A stretch of DNA of 64,000 bases, taken from positions 5,644,136 to 5,708,135 of the forward strand of contig NC_039518.1 of the NCBI RefSeq assembly GCF_003672135.1, given 5' to 3'. Origin of the DNA: Ooceraea biroi. Lineage: Eukaryota; Arthropoda; Insecta; Hymenoptera; Formicidae. How positions within the stretch are numbered: position 1 is the first letter of the stretch; each line of letters starts with the position of its first letter. Positions 48,577 to 59,177 of this stretch are shown here, one piece after another. Below the pieces are notes generated by a model. The model saw only the letters and a program-made list of their open reading frames with translations. It was not told the origin of the DNA and ran no database searches. Made by a program: the position numbers and the translations under genes.

Positions 48577-48873
48577 TACGTACGCATCCGCGCGAGTATG
48601 CGAGCCGCATTTGCTGCTCGGCGCGGGCGAGTTCCATCGGTTGCATCAGCGAAGCGGATTGCGACCGCGTTCGTACGGTTTCGTCGCTTTTTGACAGAGC
48701 TACGTATATACTGACGTGTCTCTGGAGAGTTGAGGCTTGGTGCATAAGCGGTGCGTTAATGAGTGAATTTATGATTAATTGTGAACGTCACGACATGTCT
48801 TCTTCCCACGCGAGAATTCTTCGTTATCGATGTAGAGAGATAAAAATGTTGTTACCTATAATGCATGATAATA
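48577..48873 (+). repeat. Spacer S1, copy d
   Basis: 297 bp, closest to S1c. Confidence 0.9.
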
Positions 48874-49722
48874 CACTCTCAGAAAGGATTTCTGATAACA
48901 AGACGAAAAATATTCTTCACTAATTTAATCGTATTACAAGTATAAAAAATATGAAAATAAAACAATTTTTTATTTAAATCAGTAATTTCGATTCTTCTCT
49001 CTCGAATTAAATAAGATTGTCTTACTGTCTTGAGACGAGAGTAACATGCACAAATTTATGCTTATATATTCTTGTATGTAGAATAATTTGATATTAGCGC
49101 CACTTTATAGTAGGCTTTGTCGATGTCGACGTATCATTTTCTCGCAGTCGCTCGTCGACTCGGCGCTTCTGCGTCCTTTATTCGGATAAAACGGCCAATA
49201 TTTATGTGTTGCAATCGAAAATCGATAAAGTGTTTCTGTTATTTACAATGAATAAGTGCAACCCTCCAAAAGAAATATTACAAGATATGGAAATGTAAGT
49301 AAGTATATACAATATACTTACTTGAGAAATAAGATTCGAGATAAGACATTTCCATATCTTTTGCACTTATTCATTGTAAATAACAGAAACACTTTCCCGA
49401 TTTTCGATTGCAACACATAAATATTGGCCGTTTTGTGCAGATTCTACAAATTCTCTTAGAAGAATAGAATAAGATGTCTTTTAGATCTCACAATATTCTT
49501 AAATCAAGAATATTTTGAACTTGCTGGAAATTGTTATCTAAATCCTTCTGAGAAAATTAATGAGATAGCACCAAGATTATTTAAATCTAGATTTTCGAAT
49601 TTTCTATTCAAGATTAAAATATGCTTCTTTTCAATAATAAATATGATTGTCGCTATAGCGATCTTATTTTATGATAGATTAAAGAGTAATAGCACTAGGT
49701 CCAGAAATCTTTTCTGTGGGTG
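48874..49722 (+). mobile_element. E element copy E11
   Basis: 849 bp; one substitution in its left terminus (CACTCTCAG). Shares the arm deletion with E10. Confidence 0.92.
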
Positions 49723-49966
49723 CAGCATCATTGGTTCCATCCGCTGGAAATCCTGATGATGAAAAAGAGCGCTGTTACTTATTGTACATACTTTTTCTTC
49801 CATATATTAGGTGTGTGCAAGTGTTTTCATTTTCTTGCACATTTTCGTTTTAGATGTATAAAATACGATCATCAAACATTTCCTTGTTTTTACGATTTTC
49901 TCTCGAAAATTATTAAATATCGAATCCCTTTGCGAAAAAAGGGATTTTTTTCGCGTCTCGAAAGTA
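49723..49966 (+). repeat. Spacer S3 (244 bp)
   Basis: Unique AT-rich sequence between E11 and E12, unlike S1 or S2. It contains a short inverted repeat, AATCCCTTTGCGAAAAAAGGG. No gene. Confidence 0.85.
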
Positions 49967-50834
49967 CACCCTCCCAAAGGATTTCTGATAACAAGACGAA
50001 AAATATTCTTGACTAATTTAATCGTATTCCAAGTATAAAAAATATGAAAATAGAACAATTTTTAATTAAAATCAGTAATTTCTATTCTTCTCTCTCGAAT
50101 TAAATAAGATTGTTTTACTGTCTTGAGACAAGAGCAACATATACACATTTATGCTTATATATTCTTGTATGTAGAATAATTGATATTAGCGCCACTTTAT
50201 AGTAGGCTTTGTCGATGTCGACGCATCATTTTCTCGCAGTCGCTCGTCGACTCGGCGCTTCTGCGTACTTTATTCCGATAAAACGGCCAATATTTATGTG
50301 TTGCAATCGAAAATCGGGAAAGTGTTTCTGTTATTTACAACGAATAAGTGCAATACTCTACAAGAAATATTAAATGATATGGAAATGTAAGTAAGTATGT
50401 ACAATATACTTACTTGAGAAATAAGATTCGAGATAAGACATTTCCATACCTTTTAATATTTCTTGTAGAGTATTGCACTTATTCATTGTAAATAACAGAA
50501 AGACTTTCCCGATTTTCGATTGCAACACATAAATATTGGCCGTTTTGTGCAGATTCTACAAATTCTCTTAGAAGAATAGAATAAGATGTCTTTTAGATCT
50601 CACAATATTCTTAAATCAAGAATATTTTGAACTTGCTGGAAATTGTTATCTAAATCCTTCTGAGAAAATTAATGAGATAGCACCAAGATTATTTAAATCT
50701 AGATTTTCGAATTTTCTATTCAAGATTAAAATATGCTTCTTTTGAATAATAAATATGATTGTCGCTATAGCGATCTTATTTTATGATAGAGTAAAGAGTA
50801 ATAGCATTAAGTCCAGAAATCTTTTCTGTGGGTG
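49967..50834 (+). mobile_element. E element copy E12
   Basis: 868 bp, left end CACCCTCCCAAAGG (two changes). Full central palindrome. Confidence 0.92.
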
Positions 50835-52391
50835 TTGCGTGTACGCAAATCGCATTTCGAAATTCGCCTTTTATATTATAATAGAGCGTCCGATGATGTT
50901 GTTGCATACAATGTTGCTGTCCGGCCGCTCATTAGGGCCCCCGATATCATCTATCACGCGCGTCTCGTTCATTTGTCATTGTCGTCACGCGTCGTTGACA
51001 CCGCTGAATTCTGTTTAACGTTTCGAGAGCGCGTACGCGGCGAGTTTGCGTAACCAATTTCCTTCGGTAGCGCGCTTTCGATTCCGGATTAATCGGGCTC
51101 GCGCTCGCACGGAGATTAATTTCGAAATTAAGGGCGCAGCGGGGCGCGCGCCACGGGACGCAATATAAATTATCGCCAAAATCGCGTCAGATGCTAATGA
51201 GCGTAAGGCAGAAGTCTTCCCTTGCGCCTTGCCTCTGCATGATCGGCCTCTTCATGGGAAAACGAATCACACTGGTTTGCCTCGTCGTACGGCGATTATG
51301 CGGCCGTCTTGATCAGTCGAATCCAATATACGATCGGATTACTCGGGATCGGGTAGTTGCTCCCGTCATGTTAATTCCGCTGAGAGTCCGTTAAAGACAT
51401 TGCGAAGCCGCGATGGCTGCAGTGCCTGTTAACGGTCGTCTCGTGATATCATTTTTTGCTTGTCCTCGTCGATAAGCAGCCGGCAGTAATTGCATCGTCG
51501 GATGAGCGTCGTTTCTCGTCCGTGCACTCGTCTCATCCGGCACTCGAGAAGCAACGTGACATTCTCGTCCTGAAAGAATCAGGGTTAGCGGAGCTTCCGC
51601 TTTTTGCCCCGTCGCTCCGTCGAATCGCCGTGAAAATTCCCGCTTTCATCCCGCAGACAATCGCGCGCGCGCGGCGGGATTCCTCGTGCTTCCTTCGTTT
51701 GAGCGATCCAGTTACGCCGCGTGCCACGCGGATAAGGAAAATCGAAGAAACGCCGGCGTGTTAACCGCCGACATACCAATTAAACGCGTCACTACTCACT
51801 ACGTCCGCGATGCGCTGGCTTTTTCCGTTTGATAATATTAATTGCAGCAATTACTTACCTGAAAGTACCGCAATTTTAGACCAGTTCGCATCCTCTCATA
51901 AATATATATCGCGCCGGCAAAATGTAGAAAACGTATTCTTCCACGCGGAGTTTCGTTTCTCTTTTCTATCGTTCGGGAAACGCGATGTGCTTCATGGATG
52001 ATGCAACAATTGCGAGGGCGTTTCCTTTGTCGTCTTCGGCGTGAACGTCGATCTAGATGCGCGATAAGAAGCCGTCGAAGGCCGTCGATTTCTCGTAATC
52101 TTGATACGAGTGGCGAGCACAGTGCGGACTCGGCGCTATCAATTATTTCACGCCGCCGGTGTGATGAATTTGCGTAGAAAGCAGAACCACTTATCTAACG
52201 GCCATAATTCTGGTGCATCTGATCGAGATATCAAGCGACTATCATGATCGATAAATGATTCACCGTGCCCGACTGTCTTGCTGCGCCTCTTCTCTTTTTG
52301 ATCTCTATGATTCGTCCCTCGCTACGCTGCCGGGCGGCGAGGTTCTTTTTTTGAAGTGTACTTGTGCGAAAGATAACATTTAACACGTGCG
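50835..52391. other. Apparently single-copy DNA
   Basis: CpG-rich; nothing recognised beyond short open frames. Confidence 0.5.
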
Positions 52392-52393
52392 TA

Positions 52394-53278
52394 GAGGAAA
52401 GTCCCCGATTATGAGATACCATATCGATTTTGCCGAATGTAAGGAAATCTATAGGCAGAATTTAAAAATTTAATACGTTATCTTGAAGAGAATTTAATAA
52501 GCTTTAGGTTGGTGAAATGAAAAATCTAATTTAAATATTATTTTTTCTGAAAATTAAACAAATTTAAAAAAAGAGCTTTACGCAGGATCGAGAAAGTGTG
52601 CTCCTAATATAATCGGTGTTAAAGGTGCAAAATACATCAGTATTGCAAGTAAAAAACTTTATTAGATAGTTTTATAAAAATACTGCTGCCACAGCCTTCG
52701 CCAAATCTTCACGATTCCACTGTCGACGCTTCCTCGTTTCTCTAACCTCCATAGTCAGATTCTATAAAAATTAAATACACCAAAATTCGTATTAACTTTT
52801 CTTTACCCTTAACGTAGTATTTTCTTTCTTTTTATTACACTACATAATCTTCATATTCGAGCAATAATTATCTCATATTAAGAGTACCCTGAATATCTCT
52901 CATTATACGAGCCACGCGCCTAGCGGTTCCGCGATCATGAAATCTAACCTCTACAATTAAGCAATTCAACAAATTGCGTATTTTCCTGTTACTACGATTC
53001 TACTCTATCATTGCATACTGAATTTATTGCCAACCATTTCTTTATTATATAATAAACAAGGTTTAAAGACTAACCTCAAGTTCCTTGACATGTTCACAAT
53101 TTCACAAACCTTTTCTTGCAAAGGCTAAACGCAATAACGAACAATGAATTTTTCACTAAATACATTTTACACCAAGAGTAATAAGTTCATGGTGGAACTA
53201 AAAGATGGTGCTCAATAGTTTAGCAGAAACCCCATTATCTCATATTAGGAGCATATCTCATAATAGGGGATTCTCCTC
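52394..53278 (-). mobile_element. MITE M, probable pogo-type deletion derivative
   Basis: Ends GAGGAAAGTCCCCGATTATG and GAGGAGAATCCCCTATTATG (inverted, 22 of 25 matching to GAGATA), with TA at 52392-52393 and 53279-53280. AT-rich interior. It keeps a short coding remnant on the minus strand that resembles the start of a pogo/psq-type DNA-binding domain. Confidence 0.65.
52672..52752 (-). pseudogene. Remnant of pogo-like transposase N terminus (26 codons)
   Basis: ATG at 52752 opens a 26-codon frame reading MEVRETRKRR then QWNREDLAKAVAAV before a TAA. Basic residues followed by a W-x-x-EDL-x-KA-x-x-AV pattern are typical of the psq/pogo helix-turn-helix that starts pogo and Tigger transposases. 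The rest of the domain and the DDE core are missing. The family call rests on this short pattern plus the TA target. Confidence 0.5.
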
Positions 53279-53280
53279 TA

Positions 53281-53901
53281 TATGTGCGTTGCAGTGAGAG
53301 ACCAGTGTCATACACGTGTATGACAGTGACTTTTGCATTCTATTTCTATACAGACCAGGAAATCTATCTTATCAATATGAAAAATAAAAATAATATGAGA
53401 TAATCTGTGCACGGTCTTCCAACCACAGCAGTGATAACGAACGTGTTAAATGTATTAACAAACATATTAGCTTGTTTGCCGCATAATGAACGTTCCGAAA
53501 ATCTAGATGTTTTGTATGAACAACTCTAAGAAATAAATAACGATGCAAGTCTGCAAGTCCGAAGGACAGAGATACTGGGGCGGAATTCCATTGATTTAAT
53601 TAAGGCCAAGTCGGACCTTCGGTGCTCACTGCTCGCGGGAAAGCAAGGCTGGCGTGCCTGTGACGACTGGGACAGCCGTATCGCGCGATCGACGATCATT
53701 ATTCAGACGTTCAATTAAAGACTCTCTGGATCTCTAATTCGGCCGGCGCCGTGAGATCGTCCCGATATCTTCTGTATCGATTGCTCCCAGGTGGGTCTGT
53801 CGTCCTGCGACGTGTGGTGGCACGCACAGGGGGGGGGTATTGGTTACGAGATGTGTAGTCGTTCTCATGCTTACTCTAAGGCATCGTATGCCTGAATTCG
53901 G
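53281..53901. other. Unannotated interval with a 20 bp palindrome
   Basis: TGTCATACACGTGTATGACA at 53306-53325 is a perfect palindrome centred on CACGTG. A run of 9 G lies at 53829-53837. No gene recognised. Confidence 0.6.
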
Positions 53902-53904
53902 TCA

Positions 53905-55039
53905 AGTATTATTGTTTTTTTGGCATCACATCAAACATGGAAAATCAAAGTGGGCATTTTCGTAATAGTTTGCTTTTTTACTACCGAAAGGGTAAAAATG
54001 CAGTGCAAGCGAGAAAAAAATTGTGTACCGTGTACGGAAAAGATGTATGGAGTGAACGTCAGTGTCAGAATTGGTTTTCGAAATTTCGTACTGGAAATTT
54101 CGATTTGAAAGATGCACCACGTTCAGGTCGGCCAATTAAAGCTGATGACGAGAAAATAAAGGCTCTGGTGGATGCAAACCGTCGCATAACAACACGCGAA
54201 ATTGCTGAAAAGTTAAATTTATCGAATTCGACCGTTTACGATCATTTGAAACGCCTTGGATTCGTTTCAAAGCTCGATATTTGGGTTCCACACAATTTAA
54301 AGGAAATTGACTTGATTCGACGCATTACCATCTGCGATTCATTGTTGAAACGTGAAGAAAATGAACCATTTTTGAAGCGAATCATAACTGGAGATGAAAA
54401 ATGGATTGTTTACAACAATGTTAAGCGAAAACGATCATGGTCCAGGCAAGATGAACCTGCTCAATCGACATCCAAGGCAGATATTCATCAAAAGAAGATC
54501 ATGCTTTCTGTATGGTGGGATTGGAAGGGAATCGTATTTTTCGAGCTACTACCAAGCAACCAGACGATTGATTCGAAAGTGTATTGTCGTCAGCTGGATG
54601 AATTGGATGCTGCCATCAAGCAGAAGCGACCAGAATTGGCGAATAGGAAAGGTGTCGTATTCCATCACGACAATGCCAGACCACACACAAGTTTGGTCAC
54701 TCGCCAGAAGCTTTTACAGCTTGGATGGGATGTGCTACCACACCTACCATACTCTCCTGATCTGGCACCATCCGATTACCATTTGTTCCGGTCTCTACAA
54801 AATTCTTTGAACAATGTAAACTTCGATTCAAATGAAGGCGTCAAAAATCACTTGCTTCAATGTTTTGTCAATAAGGAGAAGGACTTCCATGAGCGTGGAA
54901 TCTTAAAGTTGCCAGAAATATGGCGAAAGGTAGTGGAACAAAATGGCCAATACATCACTGCATAAAATTTATTCTAAATATGAAAAAACCGCCTTTCATT
55001 TTTCCTTGAAAAAACGAAATAACTTTCCGAACAACCCAA
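53905..55039 (+). mobile_element. Mariner family A, copy A5 (5' end lost)
   Basis: First of three tandem units. It begins within the leader, shortly before the ATG, at a point different from the other units, and lacks the 5' terminal repeat. The 3' terminal repeat ends at 55039, then TA. Confidence 0.9.
53937..54965 (+). CDS. Mariner transposase A5, 342 aa, intact
   Basis: The only uninterrupted family A transposase in the window. First helix-turn-helix at about residues 7-55, second at about 80-115 (TTREIAEKLNLSNSTVYDHL), linker WVPHNL at 117-121. Catalytic Asp153 (TGDEKWI), Asp245 (FHHDNARPH) and Asp280 (APSDYHLF) have 34 residues between the last two, as in active mariners. Length is normal. 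The start MENQSGHFRN matches the other copies. Two features may matter: His replaces Arg before the second Asp (HHDN), and Leu replaces Pro in HLPYSPDL. With its 5' terminal repeat missing, the gene cannot move by itself but could supply protein in trans if transcribed. Confidence 0.94.
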   Translation: MENQSGHFRNSLLFYYRKGKNAVQARKKLCTVYGKDVWSERQCQNWFSKFRTGNFDLKDAPRSGRPIKADDEKIKALVDANRRITTREIAEKLNLSNSTVYDHLKRLGFVSKLDIWVPHNLKEIDLIRRITICDSLLKREENEPFLKRIITGDEKWIVYNNVKRKRSWSRQDEPAQSTSKADIHQKKIMLSVWWDWKGIVFFELLPSNQTIDSKVYCRQLDELDAAIKQKRPELANRKGVVFHHDNARPHTSLVTRQKLLQLGWDVLPHLPYSPDLAPSDYHLFRSLQNSLNNVNFDSNEGVKNHLLQCFVNKEKDFHERGILKLPEIWRKVVEQNGQYITA

Positions 55040-55041
55040 TA

Positions 55042-56198
55042 GTATCTTATTGTGTTGCGATCTGTCAAGTAATTTTTGTTTGGCATCACATCAAACATGG
55101 AAAATCGAAGTGAGCATTTTCGTAATAGTTCGCTTTTTTACTACCGAAAGGGTAAAAATGCAGTGCAAGCGAGAAAAAATTGTGTACCGTGTACGGAGAA
55201 GATGTATGGAGTGAACGTCAGTGTCAGAATTGGTTTTCGAAATTTCGTACTGGAAATTTCGATTTGAAAGATGCACCACGTTCAGGTCGGCCAATTAAAG
55301 CTGATGACGAGAAAATAAAGGCTCTGGTGGATGCAAACCGTCGCATAACAACACGCGAAATTGCTGAAAAGTTAAATTTATCGAATTCGACCGTTTACGA
55401 TCATTTGAAACGCCTTGGATTCGTTTCAAAGCTCGATATTCGGGTTCCAAACAATTTCAAGGAAATTGACTTGATTCGACGCATTACCATCTGCGATTCA
55501 TTGTTGAAACGTGAAGAAAATGAACCATTTTTGAAGCGAATCATAACTGGAGATGAAAAATGGATTGTTTACAACAATGTTAAGCGAAAACGATCATGGT
55601 CCAGGCAAGATGAACCTGCTCAATCGACATCCAAGGCAGATATTCATCAAAAGAAGATCATGCTTTCTGTATGGTGGGATTGGAAGGGAATCGTATTTTT
55701 CGAGCTACTACCAAGCAACCAGACGATTGATTCGAAAGTGTATTGTCGTCAGCTGGATGAATTGGATGCTGCCATCAAGCAGAAGCGACCAGAATTGGCG
55801 AATAGGAAAGGTGTCGTATTCCATCACGACAATGCCAGACCACACACAAGTTTGGTCACTCGCCAGAAGCTTTTACAGCTTGGATGGGATGTGCTACCAC
55901 ACCTACCATACTCTCCTGATCTGGCACCATCCGATTACCATTTGTTCCGGTCTCTACAAAATTCTTTGAACAATGTAAACTTCGATTCAAATGAAGGCGT
56001 CAAAAATCACTTGCTTCAATGTTTTGTCAATAAGGAGAAGGACTTCCATGAGCGTGGAATCTTAAAGTTGCCAGAAATATGGCGAAAGGTAGTGGAACAA
56101 AATGGCCAATACATCACTGAATAAAATTTATTCTAAATATGAAAAAACCGCCTTTCATTTTTCCTTGAAAAAACGAAATAACTTTCCGAACAACCCAA
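55042..56198 (+). mobile_element. Mariner family A, copy A6 (tandem unit)
   Basis: Begins at GTATCTTATTG after the TA at 55040-55041 and ends at 56198, then TA. Period 1159 bp. Its 3' half shares HHDN and HLPYSP with A5, so the two exchanged sequence or duplicated recently. Confidence 0.93.
55097..56124 (+). pseudogene. Mariner transposase A6, one frameshift
   Basis: One A is lost from the seven-A run at codons 26-28 (near 55175), shared with A7. Downstream, 314 codons (55180-56124) are open and contain the second helix-turn-helix and the complete catalytic triad. An internal start would give a protein lacking the first DNA-binding region. Confidence 0.92.
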
Positions 56199-56200
56199 TA

Positions 56201-57357
56201 GTATCTTATTGTGTTGCGATCTGTCAAGTAATTTTTGTTTGGCATCACATCAAACATGGAAAATCGAAGTGAGCATTTTCGTAATAGTTCGCTTTTTTAC
56301 TACCGAAAGGGTAAAAATGCAGTGCAAGCGAGAAAAAATTGTGTACCGTGTACGGAGAAGATGTATGGAGTGAACGTCAGTGTCAGAATTGGTTTTCGAA
56401 ATTTCGTACTGGAAATTTCGATTTGAAAGATGCACCACGTTCAGGTCGGCCAATTAAAGCTGATGACGAGAAAATAAAGGCTCTGGTGGATGCAAACCGT
56501 CGCATAACAACACGCGAAATTGCTGAAAAGTTAAATTTATCGAATTCGACCGTTTACGATCATTTGAAACGCCTTGGATTCGTTTCAAAGCTCGATATTT
56601 GGGTTCCACACAATTTCAAGGAAATTGACTTGATTCGACGCATTACCATCTGCGATTCATTGTTGAAACGTTAAGAAAATGAACCATTTTTGAAGCGAAT
56701 CATAACTGGAGATGAAAAATGGATTGTTTACAACAATGTTAAGCGAAAACGATCATGGTCCAGGCAAGATGAACCTGCTCAATCGACATCCAAGGCAGAT
56801 ATTCATCAAAAGAAGATCATGCTTTCTGTATGGTGGGATTGGAAGGGAATCGTATTTTTCGAGCTACTACCAAGCAACCAGACGATTGATTCGAAAGTGT
56901 ATTGTCGTCAGCTGGATGAATTGGATGCTGCCATCAAGCAGAAGCGACCGGAATTGGCGAATAGGAAAGGTGTCGTATTCCATCGCGACAATGCCAGACC
57001 ACACACAAGTTTGGTCACTCGCCAGAAGCTTTTACAGCTTGGATGGGATGTGCTACCACACCCACCATACTCTCCTGATCTGGCACCATCCGATTACCAT
57101 TTGTTCCGGTCTCTACAAAATTCTTTGAACAATGTAAACTTCGATTCAAATGAAGGCGTCAAAAATCACTTGCTTCAATGTTTTGTCAATAAGGAGAAGG
57201 ACTTCCATGAGCGTGGAATCTTAAAGTTGCCAGAAAGATGGCGAAAGGTAGTGGAACAAAATGGCCAATACATCACTGCATAAAATTTATTCTAAATATG
57301 AAAAAACCGCCTTTCATTTTTCCTTGAAAAAACGAAATAACTTTCCGAACAACTTAA
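56201..57357 (+). mobile_element. Mariner family A, copy A7 (tandem unit)
   Basis: Third unit. Its outer terminal repeat is mutated (CAACTTAA in place of CAACCCAA), which probably disables the right end of the array. Confidence 0.92.
56256..57283 (+). pseudogene. Mariner transposase A7, broken
   Basis: Shares the A-run deletion with A6 and the codon-140 TAA with A3 and A4 (56674). After it, 197 codons (56690-57283) are open with all catalytic motifs, and HRDN as in A2-A4. This mixture of lesions suggests exchange between arrays. Confidence 0.9.
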
Positions 57358-57359
57358 TA

Positions 57360-59173
57360 CCTTCGTAGGAAGCGCACAACAACCTTTGTCCCGGCGAACG
57401 AAAGGCAGCGTGATTACACTCGAGTCCCCATTGTTCCGTAGTCCACCACCTGTTTAATGACCCACGTTATTAATTATGACGAATGAATATGCTCACCTTG
57501 ATGGCACTCCGTTCCACGTATTCCGCCTGGCATTATTACGAACCATCAGTGCTCGACACGAAAAGAAGATCTCCAGGATCGCTTCTCCGACAGTATAACG
57601 GGCCGTGATGTAACCCTGAAGGTTGCCGCACGGGGAAGAGCGAGATCTCCGCGCGATACATAAATCTATTACGGGCGACATGTCGATGCGCAAAGGTACG
57701 CGTGCCCTATTGAATCTAGGGGGTCCAATCCGCCCCTGACACTGCATCATTCAGCTCCGGGCGACCGTACAGCGTAGGCGTACGTCGCCTTCGTATCGAT
57801 CTTGGACTCTCTTCGACGGGCGTTTCAGGGCACATGGTTCTCTGCTGGGTGGTCCTCGAGACGCGCGCAACAATGAATCATAACTTGGGGAAAAGGATTT
57901 CGGTGTGACATGGGTACCGGCGCTCCGGAATGCTCACAGCGTGGCGAGCACGCCGCGCGTGTATGTGCACCCGGAAACGCGAGCTGCGATCCTCCTGCGA
58001 CTCGCGATAAACGAGGCGGATAAATGCACGCCCGAACTCTTGCGAGCAAGACCGCTGTTCATTCTCCTCATTGTCAGCCTCCGTCCGCGACTCGATTTCG
58101 AATGGTAAATAGCACGTTGTTCGCGCGCGTCGTAAGATAAAAATACGAGCGGATGGACGATGAAGACACGCCTGTCCATCGGAATTACATTTCGCACCGA
58201 CCACCGTGGGTCTTCCGGGAGAGCAATCTCCCACCACGGCCAGCCATGCCTAATTAAATTAAGCGCTCGCAAGATAGATTTCAATCAGGCTGGTTCCCGC
58301 GCGTCCCAGCATAAATGTACGGGCGATCCACTCTGGTCTGCGCACCCCCTAAAATTTAACGAGCTCGCCGTCCGCTTTCAGACTCCCGCAGCACGTCATC
58401 CTGTCGTTCTCCTCCCTCGTGCAATTAATTAGTCCTCCCTCGTTCTTTCACGCGACCCTCCGACCACCCTGCGTGGTCCCTCTAATTCGACCTAGGGGGA
58501 ATCAGAGTGCTGCGGGTAGACGACGACCCCCCGGCGCGAAGGGATCATAAGCGTCGTCGCTTTTCTTTCACATAGTCGGCGCGTGATCGACCGAGACTCG
58601 TGGCGTCGCGACGCCAACCGGTATAACGGCTCCCTCGTGCACTCCCCCGGCTGCCCCTTGCAAATAGGCACTTCCGCCGGGCGCGAGAAAGTGTGTCGTG
58701 TAGATTAAATTAAGCCCGCGTTTTTTGCCCACGAGGCCGCTTTCGCAGCGCAGTCGCAGTTATCCACCGCGGGCACCGCCGTCGTCGTACGGAGTTAATC
58801 AAGCTGACAGTTCCCCTTATGCTAACTAATTTGCGCCGGTTTTTTGCGGGCTTTCGCCCTGAAATTACTTCGCGCCCGCGTAACCCGCGCGCATTTGTAT
58901 CCCGCCTCCGCCGCCGCCGCTTTGTATCTCTCGGAGAAAGTCTGGGCGTAAAAGGAGTCCGCTGCGATCGCGATGTGACGCGCGCTCGTAATTACCATCG
59001 TCAATAATGATACACGCAGTGATACGGCATCGGGAGAATGTAAGATTGTAAGATATAGTGTCGCGTTCGTGTTTCCTCTCTTCTTTCTCTAGGATCGTAC
59101 AATCACTACATCTCTCTCGCTCGCGCTTAGAGTCGTTTAACGCGTATCACTGTGGACATCGCGTGAAGCCGAT
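57360..59173. other. Apparently single-copy CpG-rich DNA
   Basis: No gene or repeat recognised; overlapping open frames of up to 119 codons around 57880-58430 on both strands have no known motif. Confidence 0.45.
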
Positions 59174-59177
59174 TTAA

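Noticed and set aside
48386..48694. Open frame of about 64-100 codons in the right part of E (YLNPSEKINEIAPRLF...)
   Set aside because: AT-rich chance frame; extends differently in each spacer and has no known motif.
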